A stretch of 64,000 bases of DNA from Aphrocallistes beatrix (Eukaryota; Porifera; Hexactinellida; Sceptrulophora; Aphrocallistidae). A model generated the notes under the pieces. That model was given only the letters and a program-made list of their open reading frames with translations. It was not told the DNA's origin and searched no databases. This document shows positions 10,784-21,040 of the stretch, piece after piece (the stretch's first letter is position 1; the number at the start of each line of letters is the position of its first letter). The position numbers and the translations under genes were made by a program. The DNA lies in NCBI GenBank assembly GCA_963281255.1, contig OY725494.1, forward strand, positions 3,609,934-3,673,933, given 5' to 3'.

Positions 10784-11944
10784 CTAATTTCTGTAAGCCC
10801 GGTAGTTTTTTTCTAGTAGACTTTTTATTTTTTCTCGATCAATATAAACTCCTTTTCTGTACTGTAATACGCTTGCTATCTTCACTTTTAACCGATTTCC
10901 AGTCACTAGGAGGTAAGGCAATACGTGGAATAACATCCCCATCACGAAAGAAGACTCATAAAGTATATTTATTATATTCACCAGTATACCATATTTAGGG
11001 CCGTAATAGTTAAACGTGTAATGCAGATGCCCCGGTAGGAAAGGGTACTGCTTGTGAAGCCAATCCGGGTTCGTTATTACCATTTGAACTATTGGGAAAC
11101 ATATCGCCAAAATGAAAGCGAATATATGGAAGAATAAAGTTATCAAAACTACCCCTGATGCAATTTTGAACTCCATGTATAATCTCTTGTAATACCTGAC
11201 ATTATGCTCGCTCAAGTATTCGTGATGCTTGGCATCGAAATAGCGGGATTTGAGCCATTTCGCCAGTGTTCTGGTTGAAAGTACAGTTTGTAGATATTGG
11301 TAGCATGCTAAGGGTACGAATATGAAAGGAGCGATTAGAAATGTTTCTTTCATTAGCCCTATTACGAATACAAGTATGAACTGTAGACCGAGGAGGAAGA
11401 AATCCTTTCCCAGCGAAACCTCTCTTTTGTAGCGGGAGTAGCGATTAACCATATACTCAGTTAAGATGCGAACCTGTCCTAATAGGACAATGAACAAAGA
11501 CATAAATCCACTATAGCCGAATCTAAGATCGAATCTCTTTGATTCATCTGCCAGACGCACGATTGAATAGTCATTTTCATAAGAATAGGGAATATTGTCA
11601 TAATCGTCTACAAACAGTGCAGTCGCAGCCAGTAATACTGCGAATAATGTCCAGATAACTTCTGTAATACAAATGCCTAGCATTAGCAATCTCTTCGTTT
11701 GTAGCGTTACATAACTGAGTCTTTTATGTTTCCATTCCTCTTCACTGATTTCGTTGCGAATTTTCTTTAGCATTTTGGAACATTTATGTTCGTCAATCAA
11801 TGATTTGATTAGATATATAGACCATGATACGGATAGTATGAGTAACATTAATCCACCTAAGGGAAGAAGGAACAGCAGGAATATTCTGTAAAAAAACAAG
11901 TCCACGCTGTTTGTTTTTTCATAGATTAGTTTTACGTCGGTCAT
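10784..11944 (-). CDS. Uncharacterised multipass membrane protein (386 aa, single exon)
   Basis: ORF from an ATG at 11944 to 10784. Hydropathy by eye gives six or seven membrane segments: near residues 19-48, 88-112, 143-166, 185-222 (long, possibly two passes), 265-293 and 322-350. The loops are short and basic, and the C-terminus is charged. No cysteine-rich ectodomain, GPCR DRY or NPxxY motif, or transporter signature is visible. I first considered a DC-STAMP-like protein and found no supporting cysteine pattern. It lies 300 bp downstream of the EF-hand gene in the same orientation; the two probably have separate promoters, since AT-rich DNA separates them. Function unknown, possibly lineage-restricted. 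Confidence 0.65.
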   Translation of the reverse strand: MTDVKLIYEKTNSVDLFFYRIFLLFLLPLGGLMLLILSVSWSIYLIKSLIDEHKCSKMLKKIRNEISEEEWKHKRLSYVTLQTKRLLMLGICITEVIWTLFAVLLAATALFVDDYDNIPYSYENDYSIVRLADESKRFDLRFGYSGFMSLFIVLLGQVRILTEYMVNRYSRYKREVSLGKDFFLLGLQFILVFVIGLMKETFLIAPFIFVPLACYQYLQTVLSTRTLAKWLKSRYFDAKHHEYLSEHNVRYYKRLYMEFKIASGVVLITLFFHIFAFILAICFPIVQMVITNPDWLHKQYPFLPGHLHYTFNYYGPKYGILVNIINILYESSFVMGMLFHVLPYLLVTGNRLKVKIASVLQYRKGVYIDREKIKSLLEKNYRAYRN

Positions 11945-13515
11945 TGTAATTCGTTAGGCTCTGTTGGTACTTATCATTTACTGTTCCTTCGATCGTTCAA
12001 TTTTATTTTATATCATTCCTCACTCAAGTACTGTACGTAGATTGTGAATTTAACCGAGTATGCACAAAATTTAACCAGATGATCAGAATAATTATGAGAA
12101 AAATGGGAAATATCTTTTAAAAAATGCTAATTGTAAAGATTAAATAAATTTGGCTTTTTCACCATCTGAATAAAAAATCCAGAACACATAGTTAACGGAA
12201 TTAGCAACGCAGAACATCAAAATGTAATCGAAAGCAGAAAATATTATTAATGAATAATATATTAGTGCTCGTTGTACGCAGAAATGATCAAGATAAAATC
12301 ACCTGAGCTTAAAGACGTGTAAATATACTAGTATATTACCATGTTAGCAATCACTTATTCATTTTTTTGATGAGCAGAAAATCTATTTATATTACTAATT
12401 ACTCAATTTGAATAACTCTTGGTATGTCACTCGGTAATTAACTGATAAACCCAATAAAGTTCATGCATGTGCGGATAACCAAATTATCATTTCTCAAAAT
12501 CTAGGAATTCGACTGAATAATCAACTATTTTAGCATAAAATGACATAATAAGATTAGGTAATGGGATATATATGTACACATTTTGGTAAATTGATATCAA
12601 AATATTTAGCTGGTGTCTACACAATACATGGAATTCTCAACGGCCTTGTAACCTGCTCTTAGCATTTTAGTGTTCAGAAATAAGAGTGTCAGGTCAAGAG
12701 ATTGGAACTGAAGATGGTCTGCTACGACGAATACGTATAATATTGCAAATACGTATGATACTTGTACATCATGAAGGCACTCAATTGCTTGATAAACCTT
12801 GCATTTTGATTGAGAGAAATTGTCTTCAATTTTCTCGAACCTGAAATGCAAGATTAATTTTGTCTATGATCAGACTACGAGATATGAGTTTGTTTTGTAG
12901 TTTTTAATAGACATATATTTATTTATTAGAATTCTTGTGTCATTCGTTCATTGAGATTATTATGGAAGACAAGCGCGCTTTCCTCGTTGTACCCTTCAGT
13001 GTTGTGACGCTGTATTCTGGAATCTTGACCAACTTACTTGTGTGTTTGCAGTAAAATGAGTTCATTTAATTAAACAAAGTTTGTTGCATATTTCCATTAT
13101 TTTTCCCTGTGAAAAGGAAATTTAACTGAGAGGTTAGCTGGAAGGAAATACTGCCGGTAGCATCCCGGAAAGGTCCTAACCTCGCTTCAATCTCACATGT
13201 TGACATTATTGTAATCAATAAAAGCGATTTATTTAGTTTAGTTCCGTACGAATACGAATTAAGTATAAAATGATAAACAATAAACATGGTACATGAAATC
13301 CACCGCCAAATTAGCCAATGCGGCCATTTTGGCATTTTTTTAACAAAATGCACAAGAAATATTTCTACTAATTCAAATTTACAATTCCAACAACAACATA
13401 TTAATTAGAACATATTTACGAAAATAGAAGGCTTAACACAAAATACGGATAAAATAATATACTTATACACAGCAACACCTATAATCTAAGAATCAATACG
13501 GAGTGTCTCTTACAG
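11945..13515. other. AT-rich intergenic region with weak coding islands
   Basis: There is no clear complete gene. Two short islands look more coding-like than the surrounding DNA. The first is a minus-strand frame at 12606-12851 that contains TTTCAG|GTTCGAG, a possible acceptor at about 12841, followed by 78 codons to a stop. The second is a 30-codon + strand frame at 12962-13054 starting MEDKRAFLVVPFSVV, with one hydrophobic helix. Neither could be joined to other exons, so both are left as candidates. Confidence 0.35.
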
Positions 13516-14691
13516 TCAGAATACAGTACAGATCTCATCATCCCCACTACAGCTTACGATCACTTCCCCGTTCTTTCTGAGCGCGATTCCTCCTGGAATG
13601 GAGGGACAGGATAGTTCATGGAAGGGGGTTTCTTGGTCGTCGTAAATCTCGATACATTTCTCCTTCTGAAAGCATATCAACATGTTGCCCAACCTATCAA
13701 CAGTGAAGAACTGCGGAGAGGGAGATCTTCTTTTTTTAGTTAGCAGACTCTCGACTAGCTCTCCGTCTTTATTGAAAACTTTAACGAGCTTCTCTGCTGC
13801 ATCCAGCACATACACTCTATCCCCTACCACTTTCACGTCTTGAGGATTCTTCAGGCATTCGTGCTGTATCTCACCCACCTTGTTACGGTACCTATTTGAA
13901 CTCAATATATGAACTTTTCCCAGGCCAGAATCTGCGATGTAGACCCTTCCCTGCGTATCTACATCAACTCCCAGTGGTATCGATGTTTCATTCTCGTGAT
14001 TCTTACCTCTCTCACACAATGTTTTTGTAACTTTCGTTTTCCCTTCTGTGCTGAGAATTTTCAACTTTCCAGTATCCCTCTCAGTCACGAATACTAATCC
14101 CTTACTCACTTTTAATCCCCATGGTCCTGACACGCCTCTCAGTGGTTGAAGCAATTCACCCGTTTTAGTCACTACCTGGATTTGATCGTTTCCATAATCT
14201 GCAAAGTACATCGTACCCTCTGAGTCGTAATCGCACCCAGAGACGATACTGAGTCCAGATTTGTCTCCGCGTATTCTCCGTAGTGAGCCCTTCTTTTTCA
14301 TATAGTCAGGCTGTTTGACATATTCAACAGTGAAAAGATTGGGGAAATTGTTGATCAAGCCGTCAGTAAATTCGATTGTCATTCGAGGAGTTTGCTTCAG
14401 TTGCTCAAAGACTCTCATGTCAGATCTCGCTTTCTTCAGCAACTCCCGGCGGCAATGTTGTACACTGTAATCATTGTTTTTACAAGCATTGTCGATAGAA
14501 TGACAAATCTCTTCAAAAATTTTCAATTGTCGCTCATGTTCTCTTTCCTTTTCAGTATGCTGCCTCCGTAACTCCTCGATTTTGATTTTAAATTCCAATT
14601 TCCTCAAATCAATTTCTTTATATATTTTACAAATGAAAATTTCGAATTCTTTTACTTTTTTTGCGATGAATTCGTCAATATTGGAACTCAT
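13516..14691 (-). CDS. Coiled-coil NHL-repeat protein (391 aa, single exon)
   Basis: ORF from an ATG at 14691. Residues 1-110 are a charged coiled coil (KVKEFEIFICKIYKEIDLRK onward). From about residue 140 to the end there are NHL/six-bladed propeller repeats, recognisable as GCDYDSEGTMYFADYGNDQI, GVDVDTQGRVYIADSGLGKV and FFTVDRLGNMLICFQKEK. The arrangement matches the C-terminal half of TRIM2/TRIM71-type proteins, but the RING and B-box zinc fingers are absent, so ubiquitin-ligase activity is not predicted. A propeller of this kind usually binds RNA or protein. It is related in design to the gene at 21041-22486, and the two may belong to an expanded local family. Confidence 0.8.
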   Translation of the reverse strand: MSSNIDEFIAKKVKEFEIFICKIYKEIDLRKLEFKIKIEELRRQHTEKEREHERQLKIFEEICHSIDNACKNNDYSVQHCRRELLKKARSDMRVFEQLKQTPRMTIEFTDGLINNFPNLFTVEYVKQPDYMKKKGSLRRIRGDKSGLSIVSGCDYDSEGTMYFADYGNDQIQVVTKTGELLQPLRGVSGPWGLKVSKGLVFVTERDTGKLKILSTEGKTKVTKTLCERGKNHENETSIPLGVDVDTQGRVYIADSGLGKVHILSSNRYRNKVGEIQHECLKNPQDVKVVGDRVYVLDAAEKLVKVFNKDGELVESLLTKKRRSPSPQFFTVDRLGNMLICFQKEKCIEIYDDQETPFHELSCPSIPGGIALRKNGEVIVSCSGDDEICTVF

Positions 14692-16039
14692 TATGACTAC
14701 TTCCTCAGTATATTCTTCAAATGATATTTATAATAACTGTTCTTCCACGCCCTCGTGTTTTTAAATTCTCCTACTGATTATGAATGTATATCCAAATCTA
14801 TTTGCAAAATAACACTATGTATTGATTGGAAATCCTAATAATAGCATTATAACTGAAAATCAAGTAATTTTTCTAATTTATACTACCTGGATTACTTAAT
14901 GTCATTAATTGTTTATTCCTAAGCCCTAATGCAACCCCAAAAGTGTCACGATAGAGATATCAAAATAATAATATTCTTCAACCATGCTCGCTGCGGTAAT
15001 TTACATATGTGATCCTATGTGTTTACTGTGTATTTATTGCATTGCAAATATTTCATTTTTAGTTTGCCGACTAGCCGAGTATAGTGGCCAAAAAGCTAAA
15101 AAGTATTTTTCCTCTATAACTTGTTTTTCGGAAATACTATAAATGTGAGATTAATGAAAATTATCTTTATGATATTTTATATTATGGCGCAATTAATTTG
15201 CCAGTACCATTACCTCATAATTTCACCATTCTGGCGTCTAGTGCGAAATTAAACTTTTATCTCTAAGAGCATATGTATACATCCACTAACAGGTTCAACA
15301 AGTTTTTGCGTATTTGACCTGTTTTGTTGTTTTTCTCAAATTTGCTTCCTCTTCCTCTTTTCATGCTTTTTTGCTTAAATAATGATTTGTGTACCATGCT
15401 AGCCTTTAACCTTTCTATACTGCTTTGCCTAGATTTAAATGTGTGTTATTTAGTTTGCTTTAAATGTTCATATTGCACACGCACGGACATATTGATGTGC
15501 CGAAAACAAATTAATTGAATTAAAGTAATCCTTGTTTTTATCAATCTTGTCAGTTTACAAGCAGTCTACGATGTATCAGATATTTCTTCCTATCTTGGTT
15601 CGTATTAAGTTCATTTGTCAGCACTTAGGCATGCAATAGGCGGAGACATGACCTTTTGAACTCCCATCAGTGTTTGATAGTCTACTGTGTATTCCAACCC
15701 ATAACCCATAGGCGTGAGCATGGGCGTAGGACTTTTTATGAGCTGACTGCAATGGCCATGAGTGGTAGCTCAAATGAGAGTGAGTAATATTCGTCAGTGA
15801 AATTATAACTTAATATTTATGTTACAAAGTACTTTTAATGTCTCATTACCTGATTTCGAACTTTCAGCATAATTCTCAAAAACAACACTTCCCTATTTCC
15901 GTATAAAAAGTAATATTTATTATTCACTCTACAAATGTTACCTCACCCAACTTTGCAAAATGCACGCAACATATTTATCACTCAGCAATTCTTATGTCTC
16001 GTAGATCTCAGATGTCTCATGAAAGTACTTAATCTGGGA
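14692..16039. other. Intergenic DNA with no recognised feature
   Basis: About 1.3 kb of AT-rich sequence between the NHL gene and the minisatellite. A 64-codon frame at 15324-15518 has biased hydrophobic composition, no ATG context or splice support, and is probably chance. I saw no RNA gene. Confidence 0.5.
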
Positions 16040-16320
16040 GCCAGTCAACTCGTCCCTATTTTGGAGGTTTCAGTTGTAATACGTAGTTTGGGGGTACTTT
16101 AGGGTAGGGGTTGTTTGGGGGTAAGGGTATAGTTTAGGGGTAGGGGTTGTTTGGGGGTAAGGGTATAGATTAGGGTAGGGGTTGTTTGGGGGTAAGGGTA
16201 TAGATTAGGGTAGGGGTTGTTTGGGGGTTTCAGTTGTAAAAGTGGACTATTATAACCATCAATGGAATTAAAAACTGACACGAATTAACGACGAATTATT
16301 ATAGGTACGAGTTGACTGGC
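16040..16320. repeat. G-rich minisatellite enclosed by a perfect 14-bp inverted repeat
   Basis: Left arm GCCAGTCAACTCGT at 16040-16053 and its exact reverse complement at 16307-16320 enclose a G-rich tandem array at about 16083-16228. Array units are about 35 bp, each containing TTAGGGTAGGGGTTG and TTTGGGGGTAAGGG, nearly four copies. The array is itself bracketed by a direct repeat GGTTTCAGTTGTAA (16067 and 16226). Runs of three to five G separated by 1-6 bases give strong G-quadruplex potential on the + strand. The outer inverted repeat suggests a foldback or MITE-type element. No target-site duplication is evident. Confidence 0.75.
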
Positions 16321-16666
16321 ATTCCTTAATCTACACTCCCCTATCTAAAGTATTCATAGTTTCGTCCGCCCCAGCATTCTTAAAATAATTTGAAGTAGAG
16401 TATTATTGGGGATGTGAATGATAGCATTGGTAACTTTTTCATCCTTGTTTCATCCCTTTTTCGACCCCTTTTTAGGTAATTTACAAGCTATAAAATGCTG
16501 ATTTAATTGTTAATGAAAATAATTAAAAATACGTACATCCCCTCCCCCAAAATCAACAATAAATTTTCGTTTGCCCACGTCCATGCCTACAGGAATATTA
16601 ACCAGTCTACTGTAGCTATAATTATAATATAATAATTAGCCATCTACAAAAAGAATACAAAATAAC

Positions 16667-18061
16667 ATGACTGACAAGCCTACCAGTTCTATGTCCAGTG
16701 ATCCCACACTATCGAGTAGCCCAACTACTCCCAGTGACTCTTCTCCCTCCTACGTCATAGCGGCAAATGCGATCCACCATCTGAGACTGTTCCATGAGAG
16801 CATGAGGGAGCTGGGGACTCATTCGAAGCAGATGATTACTCTCAACAACAACCCTCTCGTCCCAACACGACACAACGACCAGAGTCCTAATAACGAAAAT
16901 GCAGGCAGCAGCAGCAGCAGTTCAGAACACAGCACTTTCTCAATACAAATATCTCCGAATGGCATCAGTCTCTCTGGACTCTCGATAGAGCCCAGCCTTG
17001 ACCAGCTGAAATCTCTCCGCTCCAGCCTCTTCAAAAACCCCTTTCTCTCAGACTGCATCCTCTCGGTCAAGGGCCTGTCTCCTCGCTACTACTGCCACCG
17101 CGCCATCTTGCGCGAGCAGAGCGAGTTCTTCGGCGCCATGTTCTCTCTCTCCTACGCCGAGAGAGACCAGGGAGAGGTGGAGATCTCCCTCCAGCACCCG
17201 GAGATGTTCGAAGAGGCGCTACGCTACATCTACAAGGGGAGCCTCTCTGACAAGCTGGCCCTAGTCGGGACCTGGTGTACCTCAGTGGACTCCTACTTCC
17301 AGCTGGTCTGGGTTGCCAACTACCTGCAGGTGCCGAAGCTACTGGAGTGTCTGACCGGTCTGTTTGAGGTCGGATTCTCCAGCTCGGCCCTGTTCAACTC
17401 CGAGTACATGACGTTCTCTCTCTTCCAGTCTGTGATCACAGCCTGTCGACAGAGACACAGCGCCCGCGGCTCCCCGCCGGTGGGGAGGGTCAGTAAGGAC
17501 CCTTACTGGCTGCGTAGCGGGAGCAGTGACAACAGAATCCGGTCGCCGTACAACCTGAGCAAGAGAATGCGCCGCATCAGTAGTCGTAGCAGCAGCAGTC
17601 GCAACATGGGCGGGAGCCCAGACTGGATGTCTCAGTCGAGTGAATGCTACTTCGAGAGTACCCCCTTGTTCGGTAGGAGCCGCAGCCGCAGCCGCTCTCT
17701 GAGCATAGAGTGGAATCGGCACCATCCGTACGAGCCCCCTTCCCTGGACAGGAGCATGCTCGGCAGCTCCGGGAGCGGGATCCTGGACGGGGGATCGAAT
17801 GGCTACTCTAACTCTAGGATCCTCCAGACCACATTCTCCTACGCGGAGAACAGCAGCAAGAACAGCGCTAGCCTGGGGACAGGCCCTGATGAGTGCAAGG
17901 AGGTGCTGGAGTGGGTGAGTGCTGAGAACCTGACCGAGGCTCTCTGCGACTCGGATGTGGTGGACGTTATCAAGAGCTTCCCGGGCACCGTGCAGAAAGC
18001 CGTGGACCCGTACGGGCTGCTGGTGAGGACCAAGAGCAAGTACAGATATGAACTTTTTTAA
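16667..18061 (+). CDS. BTB/POZ domain protein (464 aa, single exon, GC-rich)
   Basis: ORF from the ATG at 16667 to TAA at 18061. Residues 1-110 are Ser/Thr/Pro-rich with a poly-Ser stretch. The BTB fold lies at about 115-225: FLSDCILSV, YCHRAILREQSEFFGAMF and HPEMFEEALRYIYKGSL are the diagnostic strands and helices, followed by YLQVPKLLECLTGLFEV. Downstream, an Arg/Ser-rich segment contains SRSRSRSRSLS (about residue 340). The C-terminal region (EVLEWVSAENLTEALC) resembles a short BACK-like helix but lacks Kelch repeats. BTB domains dimerise and often recruit cullin-3 or transcriptional repressors; which applies here is open. The gene is far richer in GC than its flanks, which produces long spurious antisense frames. 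Confidence 0.85.
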   Translation: MTDKPTSSMSSDPTLSSSPTTPSDSSPSYVIAANAIHHLRLFHESMRELGTHSKQMITLNNNPLVPTRHNDQSPNNENAGSSSSSSEHSTFSIQISPNGISLSGLSIEPSLDQLKSLRSSLFKNPFLSDCILSVKGLSPRYYCHRAILREQSEFFGAMFSLSYAERDQGEVEISLQHPEMFEEALRYIYKGSLSDKLALVGTWCTSVDSYFQLVWVANYLQVPKLLECLTGLFEVGFSSSALFNSEYMTFSLFQSVITACRQRHSARGSPPVGRVSKDPYWLRSGSSDNRIRSPYNLSKRMRRISSRSSSSRNMGGSPDWMSQSSECYFESTPLFGRSRSRSRSLSIEWNRHHPYEPPSLDRSMLGSSGSGILDGGSNGYSNSRILQTTFSYAENSSKNSASLGTGPDECKEVLEWVSAENLTEALCDSDVVDVIKSFPGTVQKAVDPYGLLVRTKSKYRYELF

Positions 18062-18252
18062 TGTTTGTATAATGACGTGATTCAATTAATTCTATCCCTG
18101 ATTTATTTTATAATTAGCAATTGGTAATATTAATTAATGACATACTCCATCTATGTTGCTGGCTTAATTGTGTTATAACTTGGTTGTAATGACACTTATG
18201 CATCTATTTACTAGCTAATTTGCTTAGTTATAAGGACAAGAAACAGCTCATT

Positions 18253-19416
18253 ATGTTTAGTTTGAGGAGAGCAGCAAACCCTGAGCTATTGAATCCCACT
18301 CTCTTGATGAGAGCCAGTCTCCCCCGTTCTCTCAGGAAGAAGCACACCCTCCCGGACCTGCCCTACCCGTACGGTGCTCTGGAGCCTCACGTGAGTGAGG
18401 AAATTATGCGGATACACCACTCTAAGCACCACGCCACCTACGTCAACAACCTGAACATAGTGAAGGAGAAGTTGAAAGCAGCTGAACAAAGTTTGTTGTA
18501 TAGTCATACTTCCTACAGCTGATAAGTTGAATACCGGGTTAGCTATATGTTATCATTTAGTTGTTCATGCAGGTAGTATAGGAGATGTCTCAACCAGCAT
18601 TTCTCTGCAAGGAGCCCTGAAGTTCAACGGAGGAGGACATATCAACCACTCCATCTTCTGGACCAACCTGTCTCCGAACGGCGGAGGAGAGCCACAAGGT
18701 AGTTCTACACAGTTCAATGCAGTCATTTGATTATTTCTTTATTTGGCTTATATAATGATTTTGTTTAGGAGAACTTTCTGATACAATTAAGCGGGATTTC
18801 GGTTCTTTCGAGCAGTTCAAAGTTAAGCTCACAGCTGCCGCCACCGGAGTGCAGGGATCAGGATGGACTTGGCTAGTCAGTAGACTTCTTACCGTCCTTT
18901 AATCATTGCGTTCAGATCACATTCTTATCTGGTGGATGTGTGTAGTTGATAGCATGGAAGGATTCTGTTGGTAGTTGTTATACTGCCTCCAGCCAGAATC
19001 CATGCTAGATCTACTCACTGCGAACTAACACCTTCTCCTAATGAGACGGTGTTCTGATGCATTGGTACATACATAGTTCTTTTAATTAGTTAATGTAGTC
19101 ATTTTAAGGACTACGATTTATATTTAGGGGTACAACAGAGATTACAAGAGGCTTGAGGTTGCAACTTGTCCCAATCAAGATCCCCTCCAGGGAACAACAG
19201 GTACATACTGATATGGTGTTACAACATTATACTATAACACATGTACACCTCATAAGTGGATGCATTGTTGTAGGACTGGTCCCTCTGCTTGGGCTGGATG
19301 TGTGGGAGCACGCCTACTACTTGCAGTACAAGAATGTGCGACCTGACTACCTGAAAGCGATCTGGAATGTGATTAACTGGGATAACGTGAAAGAGAGACT
19401 AGAAAAAGCTAAATAA
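18253..19416 (+). CDS. SOD2: Manganese superoxide dismutase, mitochondrial
   Basis: Converts superoxide to hydrogen peroxide and oxygen in the mitochondrial matrix. Five exons: 18253-18490, 18573-18698, 18769-18875, 19128-19200, 19274-19416 (228 aa), all GT-AG and in phase. The N-terminus ([13 protein letters not shown], then basic/hydroxylated residues) is a plausible matrix-targeting peptide ahead of [17 protein letters not shown]. Metal ligands are visible: His in MRIHHSKHH, His in GHINHSIFW, and Asp and His in [19 protein letters not shown]. The GGGEPQG and [12 protein letters not shown] blocks are typical of Fe/Mn SODs, and the tetramer-type [18 protein letters not shown] end matches the mitochondrial Mn form. 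The start is the ATG at 18253. A longer frame from 18220 opens with TTG and is not used. Confidence 0.97.
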
Positions 19417-19849
19417 TCCCTTTCTCTCCTGTGAGATTATTTTATTATAATTTCGAAAATGAAATGACTACACATTACACTTATAGTGCGATTCTATTAG
19501 ATTTTTGTAGTCCGTGTAATTAATATTAAAATTAGATATTTAAATCACGAGATGAAGAATGTGTACAGAATTCTAGTTAAAAAGATATTATTTATAGCAT
19601 CTATCTACGTAAATATCAATCTAGGTTGCCATTTGACAGGGTTGATTTGAAAAAACTTGTCCTTAAGTGCATTGATTATAAAATTACTCGACTTAGAGTT
19701 ATTAGAAATAATATCTGGAAACAGCTTTAGCCACGTAATTAATTATCCCATAAAGGTATAAAGAAATATAAATTATGTAATTTATTCATAAAAAAATATA
19801 TATACAAACTAAGAAAAATAAATATGTATTGTTTGTCAAACTTTGTGCA

Positions 19850-20963
19850 CAGGGTTGGGTTCTGGACGGACAGTGGGAAAAACCGGGTTTTTACCGGTCA
19901 AAACTGGTCAATACTATATCCTTGGATAATAAGAAACTGAAAACGTATAAAACTTGTTAAGATATCTTATTTTGAGTTGGTAATATGCTATTGACACTGG
20001 TTTACAATGAAACAGTAAAGTGATAAAATGTGTGTTTTCAAACAATTAAATTCTAATAAAGTATACGTATATACGTATGTTCCTTCTATGGGAGTATAAT
20101 ATCGAAAGCATTTGTGTTATTATCCTTACTATTAAAACTCGATTAATGTATATTTATTTATATATTTATTTATATATATATATATATATCTGTAACGAAT
20201 TGATTGAAGAAACTGGCGGGCACAGAAAGCTAATTTTTGGCATGTGGGAGTCTTTTGGCTATGGCTCCAGTAAGTTCTGAGCTCAGACCAAAATGTCGAC
20301 TCATCATGGAATTATGACGTCATTGTCACATTTTTAAAAGTTAAGCAACACAGTTATTCGGGCATAACTCCGCTATTATAAGAGATAGAAGGCTGAAATT
20401 TTGATAGAATCTGTATACTAACACGTCTCACATATGATGCAACTATAATCAAAAAATGATGACTCATCACTTTGCTATGACGTCATCATTACTAATCAAA
20501 AATTTTTAAAAATTGACAAATTTGGTGTTTTTTCGAGTGATATCGATTTTAAAACTAAGATGGACATATTTAGAGATGATATCTCCCTTATATTTAACCA
20601 ATGTCACCTACAGGCGACCGAAGGGAGCCTCCGGCGGACACGAAGTGTCTGCCAGCCGCGCAGCGCAAGCAAGCGAAGCGCGCTTGTTTAAATTGAATAC
20701 CGTGCAGATTGTTTATCTTACTTGAATTGACCAATTTGAAATTTCACAAGGAGGAAGGCCCATTGATTCAGTGTGGAATTTTTTTTTTTCAACATATATT
20801 CTTCAACAATTATGTATTCAGCATATTTATGTACATCTTATTTAAATATACAAGTAAGAACTAAAATGCATTCGTACAATAATTAGGTTTTGACCTGTTT
20901 TGTCCAGTCAGGAGGTTTTGGACAGGACGGTTTTTACCACATGGACAAAACCTGCCAACCCTG
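19850..20963. mobile_element. Old non-autonomous hAT-like element with a nested repeat
   Basis: The ends are imperfect terminal inverted repeats: CAGGGTTGGGTTCTGGACGG at 19850 and the complement of CAGGGTTGGCAGGTTTTGTC ending at 20963. CAGGGTTG matches the terminus of the intact MITE at 52681-53022, so both may use related transposases. The flanking 8-mers TTTGTGCA and ATTAAGCA agree at five of eight positions, consistent with a decayed 8-bp duplication. Inside are a TA microsatellite (about 20150-20190) and the dispersed repeat at 20247-20695. No transposase frame was seen. Confidence 0.55.
20247..20695 (+). repeat. Dispersed repeat ending in the GCGAAGCGCGCTTGT motif (copy 1)
   Basis: Shares its full length with 62885-63296 in the same orientation. 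Both begin at GAGTCTTTTGGCTATGGCTC, both contain TGTCGACTCATCATGGAATTA and a TTTTTCGAGTGATATCGAT block, and both end at GCGAAGCGCGCTTGT, which contains the palindrome AAGCGCGCTT. The third occurrence of that end, at about 62490-62500, belongs to the 141-bp-unit repeat family, which suggests related elements with a common terminus. Confidence 0.75.
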
Positions 20964-21040
20964 ATTAAGCAATAGGTTTATTTTTCCTAGTTTGTATATA
21001 TTCTGGTCCTAAATCTTAATCCATTGAACCAATAAAGTTC

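Noticed and set aside
12962-13054. 30-codon + frame with one hydrophobic helix, reminiscent of a GPCR first helix
   Set aside because: Stops at TAA right after the helix with no usable donor or downstream exons seen; too short to support.
16083-16228. Interstitial telomere repeat
   Set aside because: TTAGGG occurs only inside longer 35-bp units, not as a pure hexamer array; it is better described as a minisatellite.
17339-18085. 248-codon antisense frame inside the BTB gene
   Set aside because: It is the shadow of a GC-rich coding region; the sense frame has a clear BTB domain and ATG, and the antisense protein has no recognisable motif.
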